From NCBI GenBank assembly GCA_030549335.1, contig CM060195.1, forward strand, positions 16,051,501 through 16,115,500: 64,000 bases of DNA, written 5' to 3'. Each line of letters starts with the position of its first letter. Within the stretch, counting starts at the first letter, position 1. The stretch is from Pontederia crassipes. Its lineage: Eukaryota; Streptophyta; Magnoliopsida; Commelinales; Pontederiaceae. Positions 48,410 to 61,670 of this stretch are shown in pieces. The translations under genes and the position numbers were made by a program. The notes beneath the pieces were generated by a model, which saw nothing but the letters and a program-made list of their open reading frames with translations, was not told the origin of the DNA and made no database searches.

Positions 48410-50361
48410 AAGAGGTGATTGATCTTTAGAACTTTAACTCTATTTCAAACCGAAGTTGAACCGTTACAATGAAAGATAACGCTCTGGGGGATTAGAGTCT
48501 TGGAGTAAGGTTCAAAGCTATAAGTTATAGATACTTAATACAACTTTTGGGTGCCCTAAGAGGTAATAGATCTTTAGAACTTTAACTCTATTTCAAAACA
48601 AAGTTGAACCGTTACAATCAAAGATAACGCTCTTGGGGATTAGAGTCTTAGAGTTAGGATCAAAGCTATAAGTTATAGATACTTATTACAACCTTTGGGT
48701 GCCCTAAGAGGTGATAGATCTTTAGAACTTTAACTCTATTTCAAACCGAACTTGAACAGTTACAATCAAAGATAACGCTCTTGGGGATTAGAGTCTTAGA
48801 GTTAGGTTCAAAGCTATAAGTTAAAGATACTTATTACAACCTTTGGGTGTCCTAAGTGGTGATAGATCTTTAGAACTTTAACTCTATTTCAAACCGAAGT
48901 TGAACCGTTACAATCAAAGATAACGCTCTTGGGGATTAGAGTCTTAGAGTTAGGTTCAAAGCTATAAGTTATAGATACTTATTACAACCTTTGGGTGTCC
49001 TAAGTGGTGATATATCTTTCGAACTTTAACTCTATTTCTAACCGAAGTTGAACCGTTACAATCAAAGATAACGCTCTTGGGGATTAGAGTCTTAGAGTTA
49101 GGTTCAAAGCTATAAGTTATAGATACTTATTACAACCTTTGGGTGTCCTAAGTGGTGATAGATCTTTAGAACTTTAACTCTATTTCAAACCGAAGTTGAA
49201 CCGTTACAATCAAAGATAACGCTCTTGGGGATTAGAGTCTTAGAGTTAGGATCAAAGCTATAAGTTATAGATACTTATTACAACCTTTGGGTGTCCTAAG
49301 AGGTGATAGATCTCTAGAACTTTAACTCTATTTCAAACCGAAGTTGAACCATTACAATCAAAGAGAACGCTCTTGGGGATTAGAGTCTTAGAGTTAGGAT
49401 CAAAGCTATAAGTTATAGATACTTATTACAACCTTTGGGTGCCCTAAGAGGTGATAGATCTTTATAACTTTAACTCTATTTCAAACCGAAGTTGAACCGT
49501 TACAATCAATGATAAAGCTCTTGGGGATTAGAGTCTTGAAGTAAGGTTCAAAGTTATAAGTTATAGATACTTATTACAACCTTTGGGTGTCCTAAGAGGT
49601 GATAGATCTTTAGAACTTTAACTCTATTACAAACCGAAGTTGACCGTTACAATGAAAGATAAAGCTCTTGGGGATTAGAGTCTTAGAGTGAGGTTCAAAG
49701 CTATAAGTTATAGATACTTATTACAACCTTTGGGTGTCCTAAGTGGTGATAGATCTTTAGAACTTTAACTCTATTTCAAACCGAAGTTGAACCGTTACAA
49801 TCAAAGATAACGCTCTTGGGGATTAGAGTCTTGGAGTAATGTTCAAAGCAATAAGTTAAAGATACTTATTACAACTTTTGGGTGCCCTAAGAGGTGATAT
49901 ATCTTTAGAACTTTAACTATATTTCAAACCGACGTTGAACCGTTGCAATCAAAGATAATGCTCTTGGGGATTAGAGTCTTAGAGTAAGGTTCAAAGCTAT
50001 AAGTTATAGATACTTATTGCTACCTTTGGGTGCCCTAAGAGGTGATAGATCTTTAGAACTTTAACTCTATTTCAAACCGAAAATGAACCGTTACAATCAA
50101 AGATAAAGCTCTTGGGGATTAGAGTCTTAGAGTAAGGTTCAAAGCTATAAGTTATAGATACTTATTACAACCTTTGGGAGTCCTAAGTGGTGATAGATCT
50201 TTAGAACTTTAACTCTATTTCAAACCGAAGTTGAACCGTTACAATCAAAGATAAAGCTCTTGGGGATTAGAGTCTTAGAGTTAGGTTCAAAGCTATAAGT
50301 TAAAGATACTTATTACAACCTTTGGGTGCCCTAAGAGGTGATAGATCTTTAGAACTTTAAC

Positions 50362-53300
50362 TCTATTACAAACCGAAGTTGACCGTTACAATGAAAGATA
50401 AAGCTCTTGGGGATTAGAGTCTTAGAGTGAGGTTCAAAGCTATAAGTTATAGATAATTATTACAACCTTTGGGTGCCCTAAGAGGTGATAGATCTTTAGA
50501 ACTTTAACTCTATTTCAAACCGAAGTTGAACCGTTACAATAAAAAATAACGCTCTTGGGGATTAGAGTTTTAGAGTTAGGTTCAAAGCTATAAGTTAAAG
50601 ATACTTATTACAACCTTTGGGTGCCCTAAGAGGTGATAGATCTTTAGAACTTTAACTCTATTACAAACCGAAGTTGACCGTTACAATGAAAGATAAAGCT
50701 CTTGGGGATTAGAGTCTTAGAGTGAGGTTCAAAGCTATAAGTTATAGATACTTATTACAACCTTTGGGTGTCCTAAGTGGTGATGGATCTTTAGAACTTT
50801 AACTCTATTTCAAACCGAAGTTGAACCGTTACAATCAATGATAAAGCTCTAGGGGATTAGAGTCATGGAGTAAGGTTCAAAGTTATAAGTTATAGATACT
50901 TATTACAACCTTTGAGTGTCGTAAGAGGTGATAGATCTTTAGAACTTTAACTCTATTTCAAACCGAAGTTGAACCATTACAATCAAAGATAACGCTCTTG
51001 GGGATTAGAGTCTTAGAGTTAGGTTCAAAGCTATAACTTATAGATACTTATTACAACCTTTGGGTGCCCTAAGAGGTGATAGAACTTTAGAACTTTAACT
51101 CTATTTCAAACCGAATTTGAACCGTTACAATCAATGATAAAGCTCTTGGGGATTAGAGTCTTGGAGTAAGGTTCAAAGTTATAAGTTATAGATACTTATT
51201 ACAACCTTTGGGTGTCCTAAGATGTGATAGATCTTTAGAACTTTAACTCTATTACAAACCGAAGTTGACCGTTACAATGAAAGATAAAGCTCTTGGGGAT
51301 TAGAGTCTTAGAGTGAGGTTCAAAGCTATAAGTTATAGATTCTTATTACAACCTTTGGGTGTCCTAAGTGGTGATAGATCTTTAGAACTTTAACTCTATT
51401 TCAAACCGAAGTTGAACCGTTACAATCAATGATAAAGCTCTTGGGGATTAGAGTCTTAGAGTGAGGTTCAAAGATATAAGTTATACATACTTATTACAAC
51501 CTTTGGGTGTCCTAAGTGGTGATAGATCTTTAGAACTTTAACTCTATTTCAAACCGAAGTTGAACCGTTACAATGAAAGACAAAGCTCTTGGGGATTAGA
51601 GTCTTAGAGTTAGGTTCAAAGCTATAAGTTATAGATACTTATTACAACCTTTGGGTGTCCTAAGAGGTGATAGATCTTTAGAACTTTAACTCTATTTCAA
51701 ACCGAAGTTGAACCGTTACAATCAAAGATAACGCTCTTGGGGATTAGAGTCTTAGAGTTAGGATCAAAGCTATAAGTTATAGATACTTATTACAACCTTT
51801 GGGTGTCCTAAGTGGTGATAGATCTTTAGAACTTTAACTCTATTTCAAACCGAAGTTGAACTGTTACAATGAAAGATAAAGCTCTTGGGGATTAGAGTCT
51901 TAGAGTGAGGTTCAAAGCTATAAGTTATAGATACTTATTACAACCTTTGGGTGTCCTAAGTGGTGATAGATCTTTAGAACTTTAACTCTATTTCAAACCG
52001 AAGTTGAACCGTTACAATCAATGATAAAGCTCTTGGGGATTAGAGTCTTGGAGTAAGGTTCAAAGTTATAAGTTATAGATACTTATTACAACCTTTGGGT
52101 GTCCTAAGTGGTGATAGATCTTTAGAACTTTAACTCTATTACAAACCGAAGTTGACCGTTACAATGAAAGATAAAGCTCTTGGTGATTAGAGTCTTAGAG
52201 TTAGGTTCAAAGCTATAAGTTATAGATACTTATTACAACCTTTGGGTGTCCTAAGTGGTGATAGATCTTTAGAACTTTAACTCTATTTCAAACCGAAGTT
52301 GAACCGTTACAATCAAAGATAACGCTCTTGGGGATTAGAGTCTTGGAGTAAGGTTCAAAGCAATAAGTTAAAGATACTTATTACAACTTTTGGGTGCCCT
52401 AAGAGGTGATATATCTTTAGAACTTTAACTCTATTTCAAACCGACGTTGAACCGTTGCAATCAAAGATAATGCTCTTGGGGATTAGAGTCTTAGAGTGAG
52501 GTTCAAAGCTATAAGTTATAGATACTTATTACAACCTTTGGGTGTCCTAAGTGGTGATAGATCTTTAGAACTTTAACTCTATTTCAAACCGAAGTTGAAC
52601 CGTTACAATCAATGATAAAGCTCTAGGGGATTAGAGTCATGGAGTAAGGTTCAAAGTTATAAGTTATAGATACTTATTACAACCTTTGAGTGTCGTAAGA
52701 GGTGATAGATCTTTAGAACTTTAACTCTATTACAAACCGAAGTTGACCGTTACAATGAAAGATAAAGCTCTTGGGGATTAGAGTCTTAGAGTGAGGTTCA
52801 AAGCTATAAGTTATAGATAATTATTACAACCTTTGGGTGCCCTAAGAGGTGATAGATCTTTAGAACTTTAACTCTATTTCAAACCGAAGTTGAACCGTTA
52901 CAATAAAAAATAACGCTCTTGGGGATTAGAGTTTTAGAGTTAGGTTCAAAGCTATAAGTTAAAGATACTTATTACAACCTTTGGGTGCCCTAAGAGGTGA
53001 TAGATCTTTAGAACTTTAACTCTATTACAAACCGAAGTTGACCGTTACAATGAAAGATAAAGCTCTTGGGGATTAGAGTCTTAGAGTGAGGTTCAAAGCT
53101 ATAAGTTATAGATACTTATTACAACCTTTGGGTGTCCTAAGTGGTGATGGATCTTTAGAACTTTAACTCTATTTCAAACCGAAGTTGAACCGTTACAATC
53201 AATGATAAAGCTCTAGGGGATTAGAGTCATGGAGTAAGGTTCAAAGTTATAAGTTATAGATACTTATTACAACCTTTGAGTGTCGTAAGAGGTGATAGAT

Positions 53301-55090
53301 CTTTAGAACTTTAACTCTATTTCAAACCGAAGTTGAACCATTACAATCAAAGATAACGCTCTTGGGGATTAGAGTCTTAGAGTTAGGTTCAAAGCTATAA
53401 CTTATAGATACTTATTACAACCTTTGGGTGCCCTAAGAGGTGATAGAACTTTAGAACTTTAACTCTATTTCAAACCGAATTTGAACCGTTACAATCAATG
53501 ATAAAGCTCTTGGGGATTAGAGTCTTGGAGTAAGGTTCAAAGTTATAAGTTATAGATACTTATTACAACCTTTGGGTGTCCTAAGATGTGATAGATCTTT
53601 AGAACTTTAACTCTATTACAAACCGAAGTTGACCGTTACAATGAAAGATAAAGCTCTTGGGGATTAGAGTCTTAGAGTGAGGTTCAAAGCTATAAGTTAT
53701 AGATACTTATTACAACCTTTGGGTGTCCTAAGTGGTGATAGATCTTTAGAACTTTAACTCTATTTCAAACCGAAGTTGAACCGTTACAATCAATGATAAA
53801 GCTCTTGGGGATTAGAGTCTTAGAGTGAGGTTCAAAGATATAAGTTATACATACTTATTACAACCTTTGGGTGTCCTAAGTGGTGATAGATCTTTAGAAC
53901 TTTAACTCTATTTCAAACCGAAGTTGAACCGTTACAATGAAAGACAAAGCTCTTGGGGATTAGAGTCTTAGAGTTAGGTTCAAAGCTATAAGTTATAGAT
54001 ACTTATTACAACCTTTGGGTGTCCTAAGAGGTGATAGATCTTTAGAACTTTAACTCTATTTCAAACCGAAGTTGAACCGTTACAATCAAAGATAACGCTC
54101 TTGGGGATTAGAGTCTTAGAGTTAGGATCAAAGCTATAAGTTATAGATACTTATTACAACCTTTGGGTGTCCTAAGTGGTGATAGATCTTTAGAACTTTA
54201 ACTCTATTTCAAACCGAAGTTGAACTGTTACAATGAAAGATAAAGCTCTTGGGGATTAGAGTCTTAGAGTGAGGTTCAAAGCTATAAGTTATAGATACTT
54301 ATTACAACCTTTGGGTGTCCTAAGTGGTGATAGATCTTTAGAACTTTAACTCTATTTCAAACCGAAGTTGAACCGTTACAATCAATGATAAAGCTCTTGG
54401 GGATTAGAGTCTTGGAGTAAGGTTCAAAGTTATAAGTTATAGATACTTATTACAACCTTTGGGTGTCCTAAGTGGTGATAGATCTTTAGAACTTTAACTC
54501 TATTACAAACCGAAATTGACCGTTACAATGAAAGATAAAGCTCTTGGTGATTAGAGTCTTAGAGTTAGGTTCAAAGCTATAAGTTATAGATACTTATTAC
54601 AACCTTTGGGTGTCCTAAGTGGTGATAGATCTTTAGAACTTTAACTCTATTTCAAACCGAAGTTGAACCGTTACAATCAAAGATAACGCTCTTGGGGATT
54701 AGAGTCTTGGAGTAAGGTTCAAAGCAATAAGTTAAAGATACTTATTACAACTTTTGGGTGCCCTAAGAGGTGATATATCTTTAGAACTTTAACTCTATTT
54801 CAAACCGACGTTGAACCGTTGCAATCAAAGATAATGCTCTTGGGGATTAGAGTCTTAGAGTGAGGTTCAAAGCTATAAGTTATAGATACTTATTACAACC
54901 TTTGGGTGTCCTAAGTGGTGATAGATCTTTAGAACTTTAACTCTATTTCAAACCGAAGTTGAACCGTTACAATCAATGATAAAGCTCTAGGGGATTAGAG
55001 TCATGGAGTAAGGTTCAAAGTTATAAGTTATAGATACTTATTACAACCTTTGAGTGTCGTAAGAGGTGATAGATCTTTAGAACTTTAACT
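50362..55090 (+). repeat. Tandem duplication of 2364 bp inside repeat B copy 2
   Basis: acaataaaaa occurs at 50536 and 52900, and tgagtgtcgt at 50913 and 53277, both 2364 bp apart (16 monomers less 4 bp). The join is near 52725, where a monomer starts as tgagtgtcgtaagagg and finishes as attacaaaccgaagttgaccg. Neither the copy before nor the copy after has it. The outer limits are approximate. Confidence 0.85.
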
Positions 55091-56243
55091 CTATTTCAAA
55101 CCGAAGTTGAACCATTACAATCAAAGATAACGCTCTTGGGGATTAGAGTCTTAGAGTTAGGTTCAAAGCTATAACTTATAGATACTTATTACAACCTTTG
55201 GGTGCCCTAAGAGGTGATAGAACTTTAGAACTTTAACTCTATTTCAAACCGAATTTGAACCGTTACAATAAATGATAAAGCTCTTGGGGATTAGAGTCTT
55301 GGAGTAAGGTTCAAAGTTATAAGTTATAGATACTTATTACAACCTTTGGGTGTCCTAAGAGGTGATAGATCTTTAGAACTTTAACTCTATTTCAAACCGA
55401 AGTTGACCGTTACAATGAAAGATAAAGCTCTTGGGGATTAGAGTCTTAGAGTGAGGTTCAAAGCTATAAGTTATAGATACTTATTACAACCTTTGGGTGT
55501 CCTAAGTGGTGATAGATCTTTAGAACTTTAACTCTATTTCAAACCGAAGTTGAACCGTTACAATCAATGATAAAGCTCTTGGGGATTAGAGTCTTAGAGT
55601 GAGGTTCAAAGATATAAGTTATACATACTTATTACAACCTTTGGGTGTCCTAAGTGGTGATAGATCTTTAGAACTTTAACTCTATTTCAAACCGAAGTTG
55701 AACCGTTACAATGAAAGACAAAGCTCTTGGGGATTAGAGTCTTAGAGTTAGGTTCAAAGCTATAAGTTATAGATACTTATTACAACCTTTGGGTGTCCTA
55801 AGAGGTGATAGATCTTTAGAACTTTAACTCTATTTCAAACCGAAGTTGAACCGTTACAATCAAAGATAACGCTCTTGGGGATTAGAGTCTTAGAGTTAGG
55901 ATCAAAGCTATAAGTTATAGATACTTATTACAACCTTTGGGTGTCCTAAGTGGTGATAGATCTTTAGAACTTTAACTCTATTTCAAACCGAAGTTGAACT
56001 GTTACAATGAAAGATAAAGCTCTTGGGGATTAGAGTCTTAGAGTGAGGTTCAAAGCTATAAGTTATAGATACTTATTACAACCTTTGGGTGTCCTAAGTG
56101 GTGATAGATCTTTAGAACTTTAACTCTATTTCAAACCGAAGTTGAACCGTTACAATCAAAGATAACGCTCTTGGGGATTAGAGTCTTAGAGTTAGGTTCA
56201 AAGCTATAAGTTATAGATACTTATTACAATCTTTGGGTGTCCT

Positions 56244-56285
56244 AAGAGGTAGTTATAGATACTTATTACAACATTTGGGTGTCCT
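56244..56285 (+). repeat. 42-bp seam, site 7
   Basis: Same join, 7876 bp after site 6, opening repeat B copy 3. One base just upstream differs (acaatctttggg). Confidence 0.95.
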
Positions 56286-59200
56286 AAGAGGTGATTGATC
56301 TTTAGAACTTTAACTCTATTTCAAACCGAAGTTGAACCGTTACAATGAAAGATAACGCTCTGGGGGATTAGAGTCTTGGAGTAAGGTTCAAAGCTATAAG
56401 TTATAGATACTTAATACAACTTTTGGGTGCCCTAAGAGGTAATAGATCTTTAGAACTTTAACTCTATTTCAAAACAAAGTTGAACCGTTACAATCAAAGA
56501 TAACGCTCTTGGGGATTAGAGTCTTAGAGTTAGGATCAAAGCTATAAGTTATAGATACTTATTACAACCTTTGGGTGCCCTAAGAGGTGATAGATCTTTA
56601 GAACTTTAACTCTATTTCAAACCGAACTTGAACAGTTACAATCAAAGATAACGCTCTTGGGGATTAGAGTCTTAGAGTTAGGTTCAAAGCTATAAGTTAA
56701 AGATACTTATTACAACCTTTGGGTGTCCTAAGTGGTGATAGATCTTTAGAACTTTAACTCTATTTCAAACCGAAGTTGAACCGTTACAATCAAAGATAAC
56801 GCTCTTGGGGATTAGAGTCTTAGAGTTAGGTTCAAAGCTATAAGTTATAGATACTTATTACAACCTTTGGGTGTCCTAAGTGGTGATATATCTTTGGAAC
56901 TTTAACTCTATTTCTAACCGAAGTTGAACCGTTACAATCAAAGATAACGCTCTTGGGGATTAGAGTCTTAGAGTTAGGTTCAAAGCTATAAGTTATAGAT
57001 ACTTATTACAACCTTTGGGTGTCCTGAGTGGTGATAGATCTTTAGAACTTTAACTCTATTTCAAACCGAAGTTGAACCGTTACAATCAAAGATAACGCTC
57101 TTGGGGATTAGAGTCTTAGAGTTAGGATCAAAGCTATAAGTTATAGATACTTATTACAACCTTTGGGTGTCCTAAGAGGTGATAGATCTCTAGAACTTTA
57201 ACTCTATTTCAAACCGAAGTTGAACCATTACAATCAAAGAGAACGCTCTTGGGGATTAGAGTCTTAGAGTTAGGATCAAAGCTATAAGTTATAGATACTT
57301 ATTACAACCTTTGGGTGCCCTAAGAGGTGATAGATCTTTATAACTTTAACTCTATTTCAAACCGAAGTTGAACCGTTACAATCAATGATAAAGCTCTTGG
57401 GGATTAGAGTCTTGAAGTAAGGTTCAAAGTTATAAGTTATAGATACTTACTACAACCTTTGGGTGTCCTAAGTGGTGATAGATCTTTAGAACTTTAACTC
57501 TATTACAAACCGAAGTTGACCGTTACAATGAAAGATAAAGCTCTTGGGGATTAGAGTCTTAGAGTGAGGTTCAAAGCTATAAGTTATAGATACTTATTAC
57601 AACCTTTGGGTGTCCTAAGTGGTGATAGATCTTTAGAACTTTAACTCTATTTCAAACCGAAGTTGAACCGTTACAATCAAAGATAACGCTCTTGGGGATT
57701 AGAGTCTTGGAGTAATGTTCAAAGCAATAAGTTAAAGATACTTATTACAACTTTTGGGTGCCCTAAGAGGTGATATATCTTTAGAACTTTAACTATATTT
57801 CAAACCGACGTTGAACCGTTGCAATCAAAGATAATGCTCTTGGGGATTAGAGTCTTAGAGTAAGGTTCAAAGCTATAAGTTATAGATACTTATTGCTACC
57901 TTTGGGTGCCCTAAGAGGTGATAGATCTTTAGAACTTTAACTCTATTTCAAACCGAAAATGAACCGTTACAATCAAAGATAAAGCTCTTGGGGATTAGAG
58001 TCTTAGAGTAAGGTTCAAAGCTATAAGTTATAGATACTTATTACAACCTTTGGGAGTCCTAAGTGGTGATAGATCTTTAGAACTTTAACTCTATTTCAAA
58101 CCGAAGTTGAACCGTTACAATCAAAGATAAAGCTCTTGGGGATTAGAGTCTTAGAGTTAGGTTCAAAGCTATAAGTTAAAGATACTTATTACAACCTTTG
58201 GGTGCCCTAAGAGGTGATAGATCTTTAGAACTTTAACTCTATTACAAACCGAAGTTGACCGTTACAATGAAAGATAAAGCTCTTGGGGATTAGAGTCTTA
58301 GAGTGAGGTTCAAAGCTATAAGTTATAGATAATTATTACAACCTTTGGGTGCCCTAAGAGGTGATAGATCTTTAGAACTTTAACTCTATTTCAAACCGAA
58401 GTTGAACCGTTACAATAAAAAATAACGCTCTTGGGGATTAGAGTTTTAGAGTTAGGTTCAAAGCTATAAGTTAAAGATACTTATTACAACCTTTGGGTGC
58501 CCTAAGAGGTGATAGATCTTTAGAACTTTAACTCTATTACAAACCGAAGTTGACCGTTACAATGAAAGATAAAGCTCTTGGGGATTAGAGTCTTAGAGTG
58601 AGGTTCAAAGCTATAAGTTATAGATACTTATTACAACCTTTGGGTGTCCTAAGTGGTGATGGATCTTTAGAACTTTAACTCTATTTCAAACCGAAGTTGA
58701 ACCGTTACAATCAATGATAAAGCTCTAGGGGATTAGAGTCATGGAGTAAGGTTCAAAGTTATAAGTTATAGATACTTATTACAACCTTTGAGTGTCGTAA
58801 GAGGTGATAGATCTTTAGAACTTTAACTCTATTTCAAACCGAAGTTGAACCATTACAATCAAAGATAACGCTCTTGGGGATTAGAGTCTTAGAGTTAGGT
58901 TCAAAGCTATAACTTATAGATACTTATTACAACCTTTGGGTGCCCTAAGAGGTGATAGAACTTTAGAACTTTAACTCTATTTCAAACCGAATTTGAACCG
59001 TTACAATCAATGATAAAGCTCTTGGGGATTAGAGTCTTGGAGTAAGGTTCAAAGTTATAAGTTATAGATACTTATTACAACCTTTGGGTGTCCTAAGATG
59101 TGATAGATCTTTAGAACTTTAACTCTATTACAAACCGAAGTTGACCGTTACAATGAAAGATAAAGCTCTTGGGGATTAGAGTCTTAGAGTGAGGTTCAAA

Positions 59201-61670
59201 GCTATAAGTTATAGATACTTATTACAACCTTTGGGTGTCCTAAGTGGTGATAGATCTTTAGAACTTTAACTCTATTTCAAACCGAAGTTGAACCGTTACA
59301 ATCAATGATAAAGCTCTTGGGGATTAGAGTCTTAGAGTGAGGTTCAAAGATATAAGTTATACATACTTATTACAACCTTTGGGTGTCCTAAGTGGTGATA
59401 GATCTTTAGAACTTTAACTCTATTTCAAACCGAAGTTGAACCGTTACAATGAAAGACAAAGCTCTTGGGGATTAGAGTCTTAGAGTTAGGTTCAAAGCTA
59501 TAAGTTATAGATACTTATTACAACCTTTGGGTGTCCTAAGAGGTGATAGATCTTTAGAACTTTAACTCTATTTCAAACCGAAGTTGAACCGTTACAATCA
59601 AAGATAACGCTCTTGGGGATTAGAGTCTTAGAGTTAGGATCAAAGCTATAAGTTATAGATACTTATTACAACCTTTGGGTGTCCTAAGTGGTGATAGATC
59701 TTTAGAACTTTAACTCTATTTCAAACCGAAGTTGAACTGTTACAATGAAAGATAAAGCTCTTGGGGATTAGAGTCTTAGAGTGAGGTTCAAAGCTATAAG
59801 TTATAGATACTTATTACAACCTTTGGGTGTCCTAAGTGGTGATAGATCTTTAGAACTTTAACTCTATTTCAAACCGAAGTTGAACCGTTACAATCAATGA
59901 TAAAGCTCTTGGGGATTAGAGTCTTGGAGTAAGGTTCAAAGTTATAAGTTATAGATACTTATTACAACCTTTGGGTGTCCTAAGTGGTGATAGATCTTTA
60001 GAACTTTAACTCTATTACAAACCGAAGTTGACCGTTACAATGAAAGATAAAGCTCTTGGTGATTAGAGTCTTAGAGTTAGGTTCAAAGCTATAAGTTATA
60101 GATACTTATTACAACCTTTGGGTGTCCTAAGTGGTGATAGATCTTTAGAACTTTAACTCTATTTCAAACCGAAGTTGAACCGTTACAATCAAAGATAACG
60201 CTCTTGGGGATTAGAGTCTTGGAGTAAGGTTCAAAGCAATAAGTTAAAGATACTTATTACAACTTTTGGGTGCCCTAAGAGGTGATATATCTTTAGAACT
60301 TTAACTCTATTTCAAACCGACGTTGAACCGTTGCAATCAAAGATAATGCTCTTGGGGATTAGAGTCTTAGAGTGAGGTTCAAAGCTATAAGTTATAGATA
60401 CTTATTACAACCTTTGGGTGTCCTAAGTGGTGATAGATCTTTAGAACTTTAACTCTATTTCAAACCGAAGTTGAACCGTTACAATCAATGATAAAGCTCT
60501 AGGGGATTAGAGTCATGGAGTAAGGTTCAAAGTTATAAGTTATAGATACTTATTACAACCTTTGAGTGTCGTAAGAGGTGATAGATCTTTAGAATTTTAA
60601 CTCTATTTCAAACCGAAGTTGAACCATTACAATCAAAGATAACGCTCTTGGGGATTAGAGTCTTAGAGTTAGGTTCAAAGCTATAACTTATAGATATTTA
60701 TTACAACCTTTGGGTGCCCTAAGAGGTGATAGAACTTTAGAACTTTAACTCTATTTCAAACCGAATTTGAACCGTTACAATAAATGATAAAGCTCTTGGG
60801 GATTAGAGTCTTGGAGTAAGGTTCAAAGTTATAAGTTATAGATACTTATTACAACCTTTGGGTGTCCTAAGAGGTGATAGATCTTTAGAACTTTAACTCT
60901 ATTACAAACCGAAGTTGACCGTTACAATGAAAGATAAAGCTCTTGGGGATTAGAGTCTTAGAGTGAGGTTCAAAGCTATAAGTTATAGATACTTATTACA
61001 ACCTTTGGGTGTCCTAAGTGGTGATAGATCTTTAGAACTTTAACTCTATTTCAAACCGAAGTTGAACCGTTACAATCAATGATAAAGCTCTTGGGGATTA
61101 GAGTCTTAGAGTGAGGTTCAAAGATATAAGTTATACATACTTATTACAACCTTTGGGTGTCCTAAGTGGTGATAGATCTTTAGAACTTTAACTCTATTTC
61201 AAACCGAAGTTGAACCGTTACAATGAAAGACAAAGCTCTTGGGGATTAGAGTCTTAGAGTTAGGTTCAAAGCTATAAGTTATAGATACTTATTACAACCT
61301 TTGGGTGTCCTAAGAGGTGATAGATCTTTAGAACTTTAACTCTATTTCAAACCGAAGTTGAACCGTTACAATCAAAGATAACGCTCTTGGGGATTAGAGT
61401 CTTAGAGTTAGGATCAAAGCTATAAGTTATAGATACTTATTACAACCTTTGGGTGTCCTAAGTGGTGATAGATCTTTAGAACTTTAACTCTATTTCAAAC
61501 CGAAGTTGAACTGTTACAATGAAAGATAAAGCTCTTGGGGATTAGAGTCTTAGAGTGAGGTTCAAAGCTATAAGTTATAGATACTTATTACAACCTTTGG
61601 GTGTCCTAAGTGGTGATAGATCTTTAGAACTTTAACTCTATTTCAAACCGAAGTTGAACCGTTACAATCA
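56244..61670 (+). repeat. Higher-order repeat B, copy 3
   Basis: It follows the basic 5512-bp unit without an insert: tgagtgtcgt at 58789 and 60563, gaactgttac at 59737 and 61511. Where the seam would be expected at about 61756 the sequence instead continues with the acaatcaatg and cttggagtaagg monomers that follow the first pass of the 1774-bp subrepeat. The copy therefore lacks its right seam and slides back into an internal pass. Private bases include ctttggaac near 56894 and cctgagtgg near 57025. Confidence 0.85.

Larger units (their letters stand above)
48368..56243 (+). repeat. Higher-order repeat B, copy 2 (7876 bp, with 2364-bp insert)
   Basis: Seam to seam is 7876 bp, the basic 5512 plus 2364. 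The landmark tgagtgtcgt lies at 50913, 52687, 53277 and 55051, spaced 1774, 590 and 1774. The landmark gaactgttac lies at 51861, 54225 and 55999. The extra 2364 bp is a second pass through the middle of the unit. Outside it, landmarks match copy 1 at 5512 bp (45401 to 50913, 47175 to 52687) and copy 3 at 5512 bp (53277 to 58789, 55051 to 60563). Confidence 0.9.
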
